A DNA stretch of 11,836 nucleotides from Bacteroidales bacterium. Its GTDB lineage: Bacteria > Bacteroidota > Bacteroidia > Bacteroidales > UBA1715. The notes under the pieces were generated by a model. That model saw nothing but the letters and a program-made list of their open reading frames with translations, was not told the origin of the DNA and ran no database searches. The translations under genes and the position numbers were made by a program. The stretch is taken from assembly GCA_031262005.1 (NCBI GenBank), contig JAISIO010000088.1:1-11836 (forward strand), read 5' to 3'. Position 1 is the stretch's first letter. Each line of letters opens with the position of its first letter. This document shows positions 6,247 to 11,836 of this stretch, in pieces.

Positions 6247-7575
6247 TTAATCAATTTTTTGTTTGAAAAACCAACGTTCTTTCAAATTGACTTTCACTTT
6301 TACAATACAGTATTTTTCGTACAACGTATTGGAAAACGGCACTTCGCCACGTCGCCCTATATCGAATGAGACATTGAATGAATTAGCTGTTTGACGCAAG
6401 AAAAATTCCGTACCGAGCGTTAAGCCAAAGTCTATTGGTTTGTAATCGGATCCGTCAATTGTGTAAAACACAGGCATTTCTGCTGCATGAAATCCTACAC
6501 GACAAGGCAAACGTTTAAAATAACTTGTAGCGTTAGTATTCATGTGTTCAAAACCTATTTTAAGAAATTTTTTATTTTGGAGATATGAATAATCATTCTC
6601 AAAAACCGAAACGTTTTTCCACTGCTGCCAACCAAAATCTATGCCTGCTTTTATTTTTTTTGCTTCATAGCCTACTCCAAAACTAATACGCTGCGGCAAA
6701 TCGGTTGATACGTTTTCTCTGAGTGTTTCGGTTATAGTATCTTGTGGTGTATCTGTATAATCATCTTCGACGTCATAGCTGCGATTAAATGATGTAAGAA
6801 GATTGGTTTCATCGTACTTCAACGAGCTTTTGTGTTGGTAGGTTGCTCCGAAAATCAAACTTTCATTTTCTCTGAATTTCCATACATATTGAGCACCAAA
6901 ATCAAAATAAAACCCGGTCATGTTATAACGAGTAATTTTTAACGTACGGTCATACGTTTCTTCATCATACAGTTTACCTGTATTTTTATCTATAAGCGAT
7001 TGTGTGAGTTCCGGAAAACTTACCATAGAATTATAGGTGGAGTTACCAAACACATACGAAGCATTCACACCTAACGACAAATTTTTGAATAGTGTAACAG
7101 CATTACCCCATTTTAACTGATTAAAACCTCCATCACCGTTGTAGTCGTAACGCGCTCCTACGGAGTTGTCGTAGTTCATAAAATCATAACTAACGCTACT
7201 GAACGGCAATAAACCAAGTGCCATACCCCAACGCTGCGGAATTATTGGGAAAGCCATTGCAAAATATTCAATATCAACTTTATGCGATGTTGATGAAAGC
7301 GAACCTTTACGTATTTGTCTGCCACTATAACCTGCACCAAATTCAAATAAAAATGTTTCTTTGCTAATTGCCGAATGATGCGCCGGATTCATAAAGTTCA
7401 TATGATTGGTGCTGCGCACGCTGTTACCTATACCTCCCATTTGTGCAAAAACCATTGAAGGTTCAAACAATTCACCGTAACCGAAACGAGTAAACGGTGA
7501 GGCAACTTGGCGTTGTGCAAATGCGCCCATTACGCAAAACAACGATACAATACTTGTTATTATATACTTATTCAT
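6247..7575 (-). CDS. Outer-membrane beta-barrel protein
   Basis: This is a predicted outer-membrane barrel protein of 442 residues. It has a type I signal peptide (MNKYIITSIVSLFCVMGAFA, cut before Q21). The start of the mature protein, SPFTRFGYGELFEP, and the phrase FMNPAHHSAI resemble the hatch-like N-terminus of FadL/OmpP1-type and related Bacteroidota barrels. The rest is made of alternating amphipathic strands rich in Tyr, Phe, Gly and Asn. The C-terminal strand is VKVKVNLKERWFF. The substrate is unknown, and assignment to a transporter family is only an inference. It is first in the group with lptC, the small membrane protein and ppiD, and has a well-formed promoter. The linkage to LPS-export and foldase genes suggests a role in outer-membrane biogenesis. 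Confidence 0.85.
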   Translation of the reverse strand: MNKYIITSIVSLFCVMGAFAQRQVASPFTRFGYGELFEPSMVFAQMGGIGNSVRSTNHMNFMNPAHHSAISKETFLFEFGAGYSGRQIRKGSLSSTSHKVDIEYFAMAFPIIPQRWGMALGLLPFSSVSYDFMNYDNSVGARYDYNGDGGFNQLKWGNAVTLFKNLSLGVNASYVFGNSTYNSMVSFPELTQSLIDKNTGKLYDEETYDRTLKITRYNMTGFYFDFGAQYVWKFRENESLIFGATYQHKSSLKYDETNLLTSFNRSYDVEDDYTDTPQDTITETLRENVSTDLPQRISFGVGYEAKKIKAGIDFGWQQWKNVSVFENDYSYLQNKKFLKIGFEHMNTNATSYFKRLPCRVGFHAAEMPVFYTIDGSDYKPIDFGLTLGTEFFLRQTANSFNVSFDIGRRGEVPFSNTLYEKYCIVKVKVNLKERWFFKQKID

Positions 7576-7646
7576 CAGATTTTATTTAATGACTTTACAA
7601 CGGAAGTTTTCTATTTATATTCCAACATTTACTGAAATTATGCGTG

Positions 7647-7677
7647 CAAAGATGCGATTTTTTATGTTTTCACCAAA
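7647..7677 (-). promoter_or_regulatory. Promoter of the barrel protein-lptC-ppiD operon
   Basis: On the minus strand TTTG (7677-7674) and CATCTTTG (7654-7647) are 19 bases apart, the expected spacing of Bacteroidota -33 and -7 boxes. The -7 box has one mismatch (C for T at the first base). Transcription would start near 7641, giving a leader of about 65 bases. Confidence 0.6.
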
Positions 7678-7702
7678 GGAATTTACATTCTTTCCCGAAA
7701 AA

Positions 7703-8266
7703 TTACTTCTCAGTTACTAATTGCGTTACCACATGAATAATATCCTTAGCAACGTCCGTTTTCGATTTCAATTCGTATGTATTAATCGTACCGTTTTTAT
7801 GTAACATTGTTACTTTATTCGTATCGTAACCAAATCCCGCACCCGTATCAGCTAAAGAATTGAGTACAATACAATCAAAATTCTTTCGTTGCATTTTTCC
7901 CAGTGCATGTTCAACTTCATTATGCGTTTCGAGTGCAAAACCGATTATTTTTTGATGTGCTTGCTTGGTTTTGCCTATTTCTTTAGCAATATCAACGGTA
8001 GGTTGCAGTTCTATGTGGAGCGACTGTTGTTTTTCTTTTATTTTTTGATTGTGCACAATCTTTGGTGTAAAATCGGCAACAGCAGCACTAAAAATAGCCA
8101 CATCGGTAGCAGGGAACAATTCCGATACTTTTTCATACATTTCTTGCGCCGATTGTACTCTATATAACGAAATATTTGGGTGAGAGATGGTTAATTGTGT
8201 AGGACCGCTCACTAACATTACTTTTGCTCCTTGCTGTGCGGCTTCCAAAGCTATGGCATAGCCCAT
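7703..8266 (-). CDS. coaBC: CoaBC C-terminal part: phosphopantothenate-cysteine ligase (frameshifted)
   Basis: This is the CoaB half of CoaBC, which joins cysteine to 4'-phosphopantothenate with CTP in coenzyme A synthesis. The coordinates give the stretch from the first ATG. The homologous frame actually begins at the A-run near 8344-8353 and reads TILVTAGPTYEALDPVRFIG and NHSTGK before the MGYAIALE at 8266. Those 26 residues form the nucleotide-binding start of the domain, so the ATG at 8266 is not a natural start. No ATG, GTG or TTG lies in this frame between the upstream in-frame stop (8378-8380) and 8266. Other motifs are intact: SAAVADFTPK, KIIGFALET, and LNSLADTGAGFGYDTNKV. The full chain therefore needs a -1 shift (or transcript slippage) from the upstream CoaC frame, unless the base count in the A-run is a sequence error. 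Confidence 0.88.
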   Translation of the reverse strand: MGYAIALEAAQQGAKVMLVSGPTQLTISHPNISLYRVQSAQEMYEKVSELFPATDVAIFSAAVADFTPKIVHNQKIKEKQQSLHIELQPTVDIAKEIGKTKQAHQKIIGFALETHNEVEHALGKMQRKNFDCIVLNSLADTGAGFGYDTNKVTMLHKNGTINTYELKSKTDVAKDIIHVVTQLVTEK

Positions 8267-8331
8267 TTTTCCGGTTGAGTGATTACCTATAAAGCGTACA
8301 GGATCGAGTGCTTCATACGTTGGTCCAGCAG

Positions 8332-8907
8332 TTACAAGTATCGTTTTTTTTTTAAAGCTTGATTTTGTGTGAAAAAATCAGCGAGAAAATTGACAATTGT
8401 TTGCGGTTCTGCCATACGCCCTTTACCTTCAAGTCCGCTTGCCAATTCGCCTGACTCAGGCTCTATAAATAGATTTCCATAGCCCTTAAGCGTTGCAATA
8501 TTCTGCTGCACAGCAGGGTGTTTATACATATCTAAATCCATTGCCGGAGCCAAAACGACAGGGCAACGCATTGAAAGATAGGTGGTAAGCAATAAATTAT
8601 CGGCAATACCATGCGCCATTTTTCCGAGAGTGTTGGCAGTACAAGGTGCAACCAAAAACGCGTCTGCCCATAAACCTAAATCCACATGACTATTCCATTC
8701 GCCATTGTCGTAATTGAAAAAATCGCACAACACGGTGTGTTTACTCAGCGTGGCAAGAGTTATAGGAGTAATAAATTCTTTTGCAAGCGGTGTCATTACT
8801 ATTTTCACATCGGCACCCTGCTTTATCAATAAACGAGTAAGCATTGCCGCTTTATACGCAGCAATGCCTCCCGTAATTCCTAATACTATTTTTTTCCCTT
8901 GCAGCAT
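8332..8907 (-). CDS. coaBC: CoaBC N-terminal part: phosphopantothenoylcysteine decarboxylase
   Basis: This is the CoaC half, an FMN-dependent decarboxylase of the HFCD flavoprotein family that makes 4'-phosphopantetheine. It starts with GKKIVLGITGGIAAYKA (flavin-binding fold). It has the catalytic histidine in NSHVDL (H74), APCTANT (87-93, the PASANT motif), PAMDLDMY (121-128) and the substrate clamp SGELASGLEGKGRM. At the position of the E. coli catalytic cysteine (C158, in QACGD) I align S157; this may be normal for the lineage. The frame ends with KKKRYL and a TAA at 8332, directly after a run of ten A, where the normal linker to CoaB should continue. The start lies 76 bases after the rpoZ stop, so it is probably in the bamD-rpoZ transcript. 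Confidence 0.92.
   Translation of the reverse strand: MLQGKKIVLGITGGIAAYKAAMLTRLLIKQGADVKIVMTPLAKEFITPITLATLSKHTVLCDFFNYDNGEWNSHVDLGLWADAFLVAPCTANTLGKMAHGIADNLLLTTYLSMRCPVVLAPAMDLDMYKHPAVQQNIATLKGYGNLFIEPESGELASGLEGKGRMAEPQTIVNFLADFFTQNQALKKKRYL
8344..8353 (-). other. A10 run: frameshift or slippage site in coaBC
   Basis: The minus strand reads GCT TTA AAA AAA AAA CGA TAC TTG TAA in the CoaC frame. A -1 move within the A-run gives ...AAA ACG ATA CTT GTA ACT GCT, which restores the CoaB frame (T-I-L-V-T-A). The run contains the slippery heptamer A-AAA-AAA in the correct phase. I see no strong downstream stem-loop. An uncounted eleventh A would also restore the frame. Confidence 0.8.
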
Positions 8908-8983
8908 AGATTTATAATTTTCTACAAACGGTTCACATTGTTCGTCATCTGTATGAATCGGAAATAATGAGAACGGTACACCA

Positions 8984-9310
8984 CTACACTGCTTCTTCGT
9001 TCGGACGACGATAGTAAATTTGCTTATCTAAAAACTCTTCCAAAGCTATCAAAGCCGGATTAGGAAGGCGTTCATAGTAACGTGAAATTTCTATTTGTTC
9101 TCTATTTTCAAATATTTCTTCCAAATTATCATTTGCCGATGCAAATTCTTCCAACTTCGCATCTAATTCTTTTTTCAAATCGGTTTCAATTTGGTCTGCA
9201 CGTTTTGCTACAATTGCAATTGTTTCATACAAACTTCCTGTTCCCTCTTCAAGTTCAGCCATATTGCGGGTAATGGTAGTATTCGAAGCTTTTGTTTTTT
9301 TGTAATCCAT
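8984..9310 (-). CDS. rpoZ: RNA polymerase omega subunit
   Basis: This is the omega subunit, which stabilises the beta' subunit of RNA polymerase. It has 108 residues, the size of the Bacteroidota form, which differs from the proteobacterial one. It starts MDYKKTKASNTTITRNM, has the conserved LYETIAIVAKRADQI helix (residues about 27-41, equivalent to the core of the family), and contains EFASANDNLEEIFENREQIE and ISRYYERLPNPALIALEE. The start codon follows an A/T-rich leader without a Shine-Dalgarno. It lies 107 bases after bamD, with no clear promoter in the gap, and is followed by coaBC. The order bamD-rpoZ-coaBC is, to my knowledge, common in Bacteroidales and suggests one transcript. Confidence 0.9.
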   Translation of the reverse strand: MDYKKTKASNTTITRNMAELEEGTGSLYETIAIVAKRADQIETDLKKELDAKLEEFASANDNLEEIFENREQIEISRYYERLPNPALIALEEFLDKQIYYRRPNEEAV

Positions 9311-9417
9311 AAGTTAGTTTTTAAATTAACACGTTTATATATCATTTTAGCATATAAAGATTTAAGTATGACACACTATGTAATAGTACTAAATCCTTAA
9401 ATGTTTCATCTTTTTAT

Positions 9418-10215
9418 TTAATTGACTTTCATTTTTTGCAGTTGATTATAAATTCGCTGCACATCTTTTATCCATTTCCCGTTTGGAAATTCCTCTGTAT
9501 ATGCAACATAGTCACTTTTCGCCATTTCTATACGGTCTTCTTTTTTGCTTTCCACACTGTGTAATGCTAAATTATACGACGCATCAACTATCAAGTACAA
9601 CATTTCTTCACGTTGTGCAATATCAGGAAATTCCCGTAAGGTATTTTTTAACGACACCACGGCTGCTTTATATTGCGAGAGAGAATGATATTGTTTACTG
9701 ATACTAAATGCTTTTTGCTCTAATTTTCCACGCAGTGTACGCAAATTTTCGTTACTTTCTTTTACAAACTTTCCATTGGGAAAACGGTTCAAGTACGTAT
9801 AAAATGAATTGATAGCTTTTTTGGTGTAGGTCTGGTCGAGCGTATAGGCAGGTGAATTGTAAGCGTAAGACATTGCTATTGAAAACAAAGCCTCTTCAAA
9901 ATAATCGCTGTATGGATACGACACCGCCAAACGCTCAAAATAATGCGCAGCCATAAGGTAGTCTTTCTCGCCGTAATACGATTTTGCCAAATAGTAGGTA
10001 ATCATTTCTCCTTTTTCAGTCAGGCGATATACCGGCATCAACTGCTCAAAAATAGGAAGTGCTTTTAGATATTGTTGTCGTCCGAACAAATCAACCGCAA
10101 CTTCGTATTGTTTTTCGTAATCGGTTGATTTTATTAACTTTTGGAACTCGCTTTGACACGAAAGCGTCATAAAAATAACGAGCGCACAGAGTATATTTTT
10201 CAATTGTATCTTCAT
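9418..10215 (-). CDS. bamD: Outer-membrane assembly lipoprotein BamD
   Basis: This is the essential lipoprotein of the BAM complex, which with BamA inserts barrel proteins into the outer membrane. It has 265 residues, the usual size. The signal peptide ends in the lipobox MTLSC with C20 as the lipid-bearing residue. TPR-like helix pairs follow, at about 34-65 (YEVAVDLFGRQQYLKALPIF), 71-102 (YYLAKSYYGEKDYLMAAHYF), 106-145 (ALFSIAMSYAYNSPAYTLDQ) and about 165-245. The pattern YLNRFPNGKF and TEEFPNGKW is typical of BamD repeats. It is the first gene of the bamD-rpoZ-coaBC group. The promoter-like element ends only 17 bases before the ATG, so its leader should be very short. Confidence 0.93.
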   Translation of the reverse strand: MKIQLKNILCALVIFMTLSCQSEFQKLIKSTDYEKQYEVAVDLFGRQQYLKALPIFEQLMPVYRLTEKGEMITYYLAKSYYGEKDYLMAAHYFERLAVSYPYSDYFEEALFSIAMSYAYNSPAYTLDQTYTKKAINSFYTYLNRFPNGKFVKESNENLRTLRGKLEQKAFSISKQYHSLSQYKAAVVSLKNTLREFPDIAQREEMLYLIVDASYNLALHSVESKKEDRIEMAKSDYVAYTEEFPNGKWIKDVQRIYNQLQKMKVN

Positions 10216-10232
10216 TTTACAATAATAATCGG

Positions 10233-10240
10233 CAAAAGTA
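10233..10240 (-). promoter_or_regulatory. Putative -7 element of bamD
   Basis: On the minus strand TACTTTTG matches TAnnTTTG exactly, within TTTATACTTTTGCC. Only 17 bases separate it from the bamD ATG, so the transcript would have a leader of roughly 10-12 bases. No good -33 TTTG is visible. Confidence 0.5.
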
Positions 10241-10442
10241 TAAAAATATTGTTTAATATGACTTATAAATTACAAATTATTTAGAGCAGGCACACAAAAT
10301 TCAATTAATTAACTAATACTCAAACAACTATTAATTTGTTTTGAATGATAGTAACGTCCACAGATAGCACCAATTGCACAGATTTTTTCATTTTCAATTT
10401 TCAATTTTTCATTCCATTGCTGCGTTGCAAACGCTTTTTTTA

Positions 10443-10450
10443 TACTTTTG
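10443..10450 (+). promoter_or_regulatory. Putative -7 element of folD
   Basis: TACTTTTG matches TAnnTTTG exactly, 35 bases before the folD ATG, in the context TTTATACTTTTGCA. Possible -33 boxes (ATTG at 10416, GTTG at 10424) have non-ideal spacing of 23 and 15 bases. Confidence 0.55.
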
Positions 10451-10485
10451 CAAAAAACTAAATTCTATTCACTAAACTATACAAA

Positions 10486-11364
10486 ATGGAACTCATCGAC
10501 GGAAAAAAAGTAAGCGAAGCAATTAAATTACAAATAGCCGAACAAGTAAAAGAATTACAAGCGAAAGGATTCAAAACCCCGCATTTGGCAGCAATTTTGG
10601 TAGGTAACGACGGTGGCAGCATTACCTACGTTAATCACAAGGTAAAAGCCTGCGAACAAGTAGGATTTCGCTCTACGTTGCAAACATTTGAAGACACAGT
10701 GAGTGAAAAAGAATTATTACAAAAAATCGAAGAATTTAATCAAAATGCCGATATTGACGGATTTATAGTGCAACTTCCGTTGCCCAAACACATTGACGAA
10801 CAGAAAGTAATAGAAGCAATTGATCCAGAAAAAGATGTAGACGGCTTTCATCCTATCAATGTGGGCAAAATGATGATTGGTTTGCCTGCATTCAAATCGG
10901 CTACACCAGCAGGAATTTTAGAACTGTTGAAATATTACAATATTCCTACTGCAGGCAAACATTGCGTGATTATAGGCAGAAGCAATATTGTGGGACGTCC
11001 GCTCAGTGTAATGCTTGCGCAGAAAGGCTATCCGGGCGATTGTACGGTAACAGTGTGCCACAGTCGCACAGCAAATCTTGCCGAAGAATGTCGCCGTGGC
11101 GATATTGTCATTGCCGCAATAGGTTCGCCCGAATTTGTTACCGCCGACATGGTAAAAGAAGGAGCAGTGGTAATTGACGTAGGAACAACTCGTGTAGCAA
11201 GCACAGAGACCAAAAGTGGTTGGAAATTGAAAGGCGATGTTAAATTCGACGAAGTGGCTCCAAAATGCAGTTACATTACGCCTGTTCCCGGCGGTGTGGG
11301 ACCTATGACAATTTGTTCTTTGATTTCAAACACGCTGATTGCAGCGCAAGGAAAAAAAGCATAG
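10486..11364 (+). CDS. folD: Methylenetetrahydrofolate dehydrogenase / cyclohydrolase FolD
   Basis: This bifunctional cytoplasmic enzyme oxidises 5,10-methylene-THF with NADP and hydrolyses the methenyl product to 10-formyl-THF, which supplies purine synthesis and initiator formyl-Met. It has 292 residues, a normal length. The active-site residues are present: Y48 and K52 in TYVNHKVKACEQVG, Q96 in QLPLP, and D119 in KDVDGFHP. They correspond to E. coli Y50, K54, Q98 and D121. The Rossmann part contains VIIGRSNIVGRP (161-172), then TVCHSRT, GDIVIAAIG, VIDVGTT and the C-terminal signature ITPVPGGVGPMT. The usual PxTPxG reads SATPAG here. It has its own promoter element and its own terminator, so it is monocistronic. 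No Shine-Dalgarno is present. Confidence 0.97.
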   Translation: MELIDGKKVSEAIKLQIAEQVKELQAKGFKTPHLAAILVGNDGGSITYVNHKVKACEQVGFRSTLQTFEDTVSEKELLQKIEEFNQNADIDGFIVQLPLPKHIDEQKVIEAIDPEKDVDGFHPINVGKMMIGLPAFKSATPAGILELLKYYNIPTAGKHCVIIGRSNIVGRPLSVMLAQKGYPGDCTVTVCHSRTANLAEECRRGDIVIAAIGSPEFVTADMVKEGAVVIDVGTTRVASTETKSGWKLKGDVKFDEVAPKCSYITPVPGGVGPMTICSLISNTLIAAQGKKA

Positions 11365-11396
11365 TGCTGCACAATTTAGTAATAGACCGTTATTCA

Positions 11397-11439
11397 AACC
11401 CAAAAGAGCGACACTCGAGTTTGCTTTTTTGGGTTTTTT
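11397..11439 (+). terminator. Intrinsic terminator of folD
   Basis: AACCCAAAAGAGC (11397-11409) pairs with GCTTTTTTGGGTT (11423-11435) through 13 pairs, one of them G-U, around a 13-base loop. T's follow directly (11434-11439). It starts 33 bases after the folD stop. Confidence 0.88.
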
Positions 11440-11580
11440 GCTGTGTAAAATTCTTCGCACCTCTTGTTCTTTAATTTCCAATGTAACAGTATATTTTCGG
11501 AAAGCATACACAGCATACGTTTAGCCCGAATTTCCATTCTTTTGCCGTGATACACTGACACATAGTTCGATAATTATTGC

Positions 11581-11588
11581 TATGTTTG
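11581..11588 (+). promoter_or_regulatory. Putative -7 element of the Fic-family gene
   Basis: TATGTTTG matches TAnnTTTG exactly, 81 bases before the start codon at 11670. No convincing -33 TTTG is found at the expected distance. The region 11440-11669 holds no other gene, apart from a 12-codon reading frame (11604-11642) without a ribosome-binding site, which is probably chance. Confidence 0.4.
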
Positions 11589-11669
11589 CAAAGGATAATT
11601 TTTATGGCGAGCGATAAAAATCTCTTAACTCGTAAAATTTAATACCTTTACCGAAAAAACACACACAAT

Positions 11670-11836
11670 ATGAACGACTTAATAACACATCTGAAAGAGG
11701 AGCAGCAGGCAAAGCGCAAAGGCGGTTTGTATCACAAAACGCAGGTTAGTCTTGCCTATAATTCAAATCGGATTGAGGGAAGTCGCCTAACCGAAGAGCA
11801 AACTCGCTACATTTTTGAAACTCGCACAATCGGGTT
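11670..11836 (+). CDS. Fic-family protein, N-terminal part (cut by window end)
   Basis: The frame is open from ATG 11670 to the window edge and encodes 55 residues. It starts MNDLITHLKEEQQAKRKGGL, then has YHKTQVSLAYNSNRIEGS and RLTEEQTRYIFETRTIG. This matches the N-terminal region of Fic-domain proteins, enzymes that mostly transfer AMP to hydroxyl groups of target proteins. The segment SNRIEG fits the inhibitory-helix motif [S/T]xxxE[G/N], whose glutamate blocks ATP binding in self-inhibited Fic proteins. The catalytic HxFx(D/E)GNGRxxR motif would lie beyond the window, so activity cannot be judged. The ATG is the only start in the frame after the in-frame TAA at 11640. No Shine-Dalgarno is present. 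Confidence 0.82.
   Translation, partial: MNDLITHLKEEQQAKRKGGLYHKTQVSLAYNSNRIEGSRLTEEQTRYIFETRTIG

Larger units (their letters stand above)
10216..10485. other. Divergent bamD-folD intergenic region (270 bases)
   Basis: No gene is seen here. It holds the bamD and folD promoter elements near its two ends. Between them lie two copies of CACAGAT 18 bases apart (10359-10365, 10377-10383) and a T-rich stretch with TTTTCA repeated (10385-10412). A small inverted repeat, GCGTT-GCA-AACGC (10422-10434), lies just upstream of the folD -7 box. The function of these repeats is unknown. Confidence 0.6.

Noticed and set aside
8232..8266. ATG at 8266 as the natural start of a free-standing CoaB
   Set aside because: It would remove ILVTAGPTYEALDPVRFIG and NHSTGK, the nucleotide-binding start of the domain, which is present in the same frame just upstream without a start codon.
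9320..9405. Imperfect inverted repeat between bamD and rpoZ (around AAAGATTTAAGTA and TACTAAATCCTT)
   Set aside because: It has a mismatch, a bulge and an 18-base loop in AT-rich DNA, which is too weak to call a terminator or regulatory fold.
11028..11511. Minus-strand frames over the end of folD and its terminator
   Set aside because: They overlap the well-supported folD gene or cross its terminator, and the translations resemble no family.
11604..11642. 12-codon reading frame upstream of the Fic gene as a leader peptide
   Set aside because: It is short, has no ribosome-binding site and no telling residues. A frame of this size is expected by chance.
1..11836. CRISPR arrays, insertion sequences, prophage or integration sites
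   Set aside because: No spaced repeat series, transposase, integrase or terminal repeats were seen.

Overview
This window looks chromosomal and comes from a member of the Bacteroidota, most likely order Bacteroidales. It is AT-rich. The proteins have Bacteroidota versions of their families: the RpoZ form, an HU with an unusual arm, SPI/SPII-exported envelope proteins and a lipoprotein BamD. Promoters fit the TTTG / TAnnTTTG pattern of that phylum, and almost no gene has a Shine-Dalgarno sequence. The species cannot be named from the sequence.

Layout, all on the minus strand from about 10.2 kb down to 0.17 kb:
(1) 10215-7703: bamD (outer-membrane protein assembly lipoprotein), rpoZ (RNA polymerase omega) and coaBC (coenzyme A synthesis). 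coaBC is split into two open frames by a one-base shift in a run of ten A.
(2) 7575-3241: an envelope-biogenesis group made of an outer-membrane barrel protein, lptC (LPS export), a 68-residue two-helix membrane protein and a membrane-anchored PpiD-type foldase. It ends in a hairpin terminator.
(3) 3102-2371: a single cysteine-rich lipoprotein of unknown function.
(4) 2219-169: an HU-family protein, a 29-residue very basic protein related to mitoribosomal mS38/AURKAIP1/COX24, and ribonuclease G (rng).

On the plus strand, folD (one-carbon folate metabolism) diverges from bamD and ends at a clear terminator. The first 55 codons of a Fic-family protein then run off the right edge.

The window is mainly a housekeeping region: RNA turnover, nucleoid, outer-membrane assembly, LPS transport, CoA and folate. 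No phage, IS, CRISPR or tRNA was recognised. The points most worth a second look are the coaBC frameshift at an A10 slippery run, the one perfect Shine-Dalgarno sequence (in front of the mS38-like mini-gene), an 18-bp hairpin just upstream of the rng start, and the Fic protein with an apparent built-in inhibitory motif.
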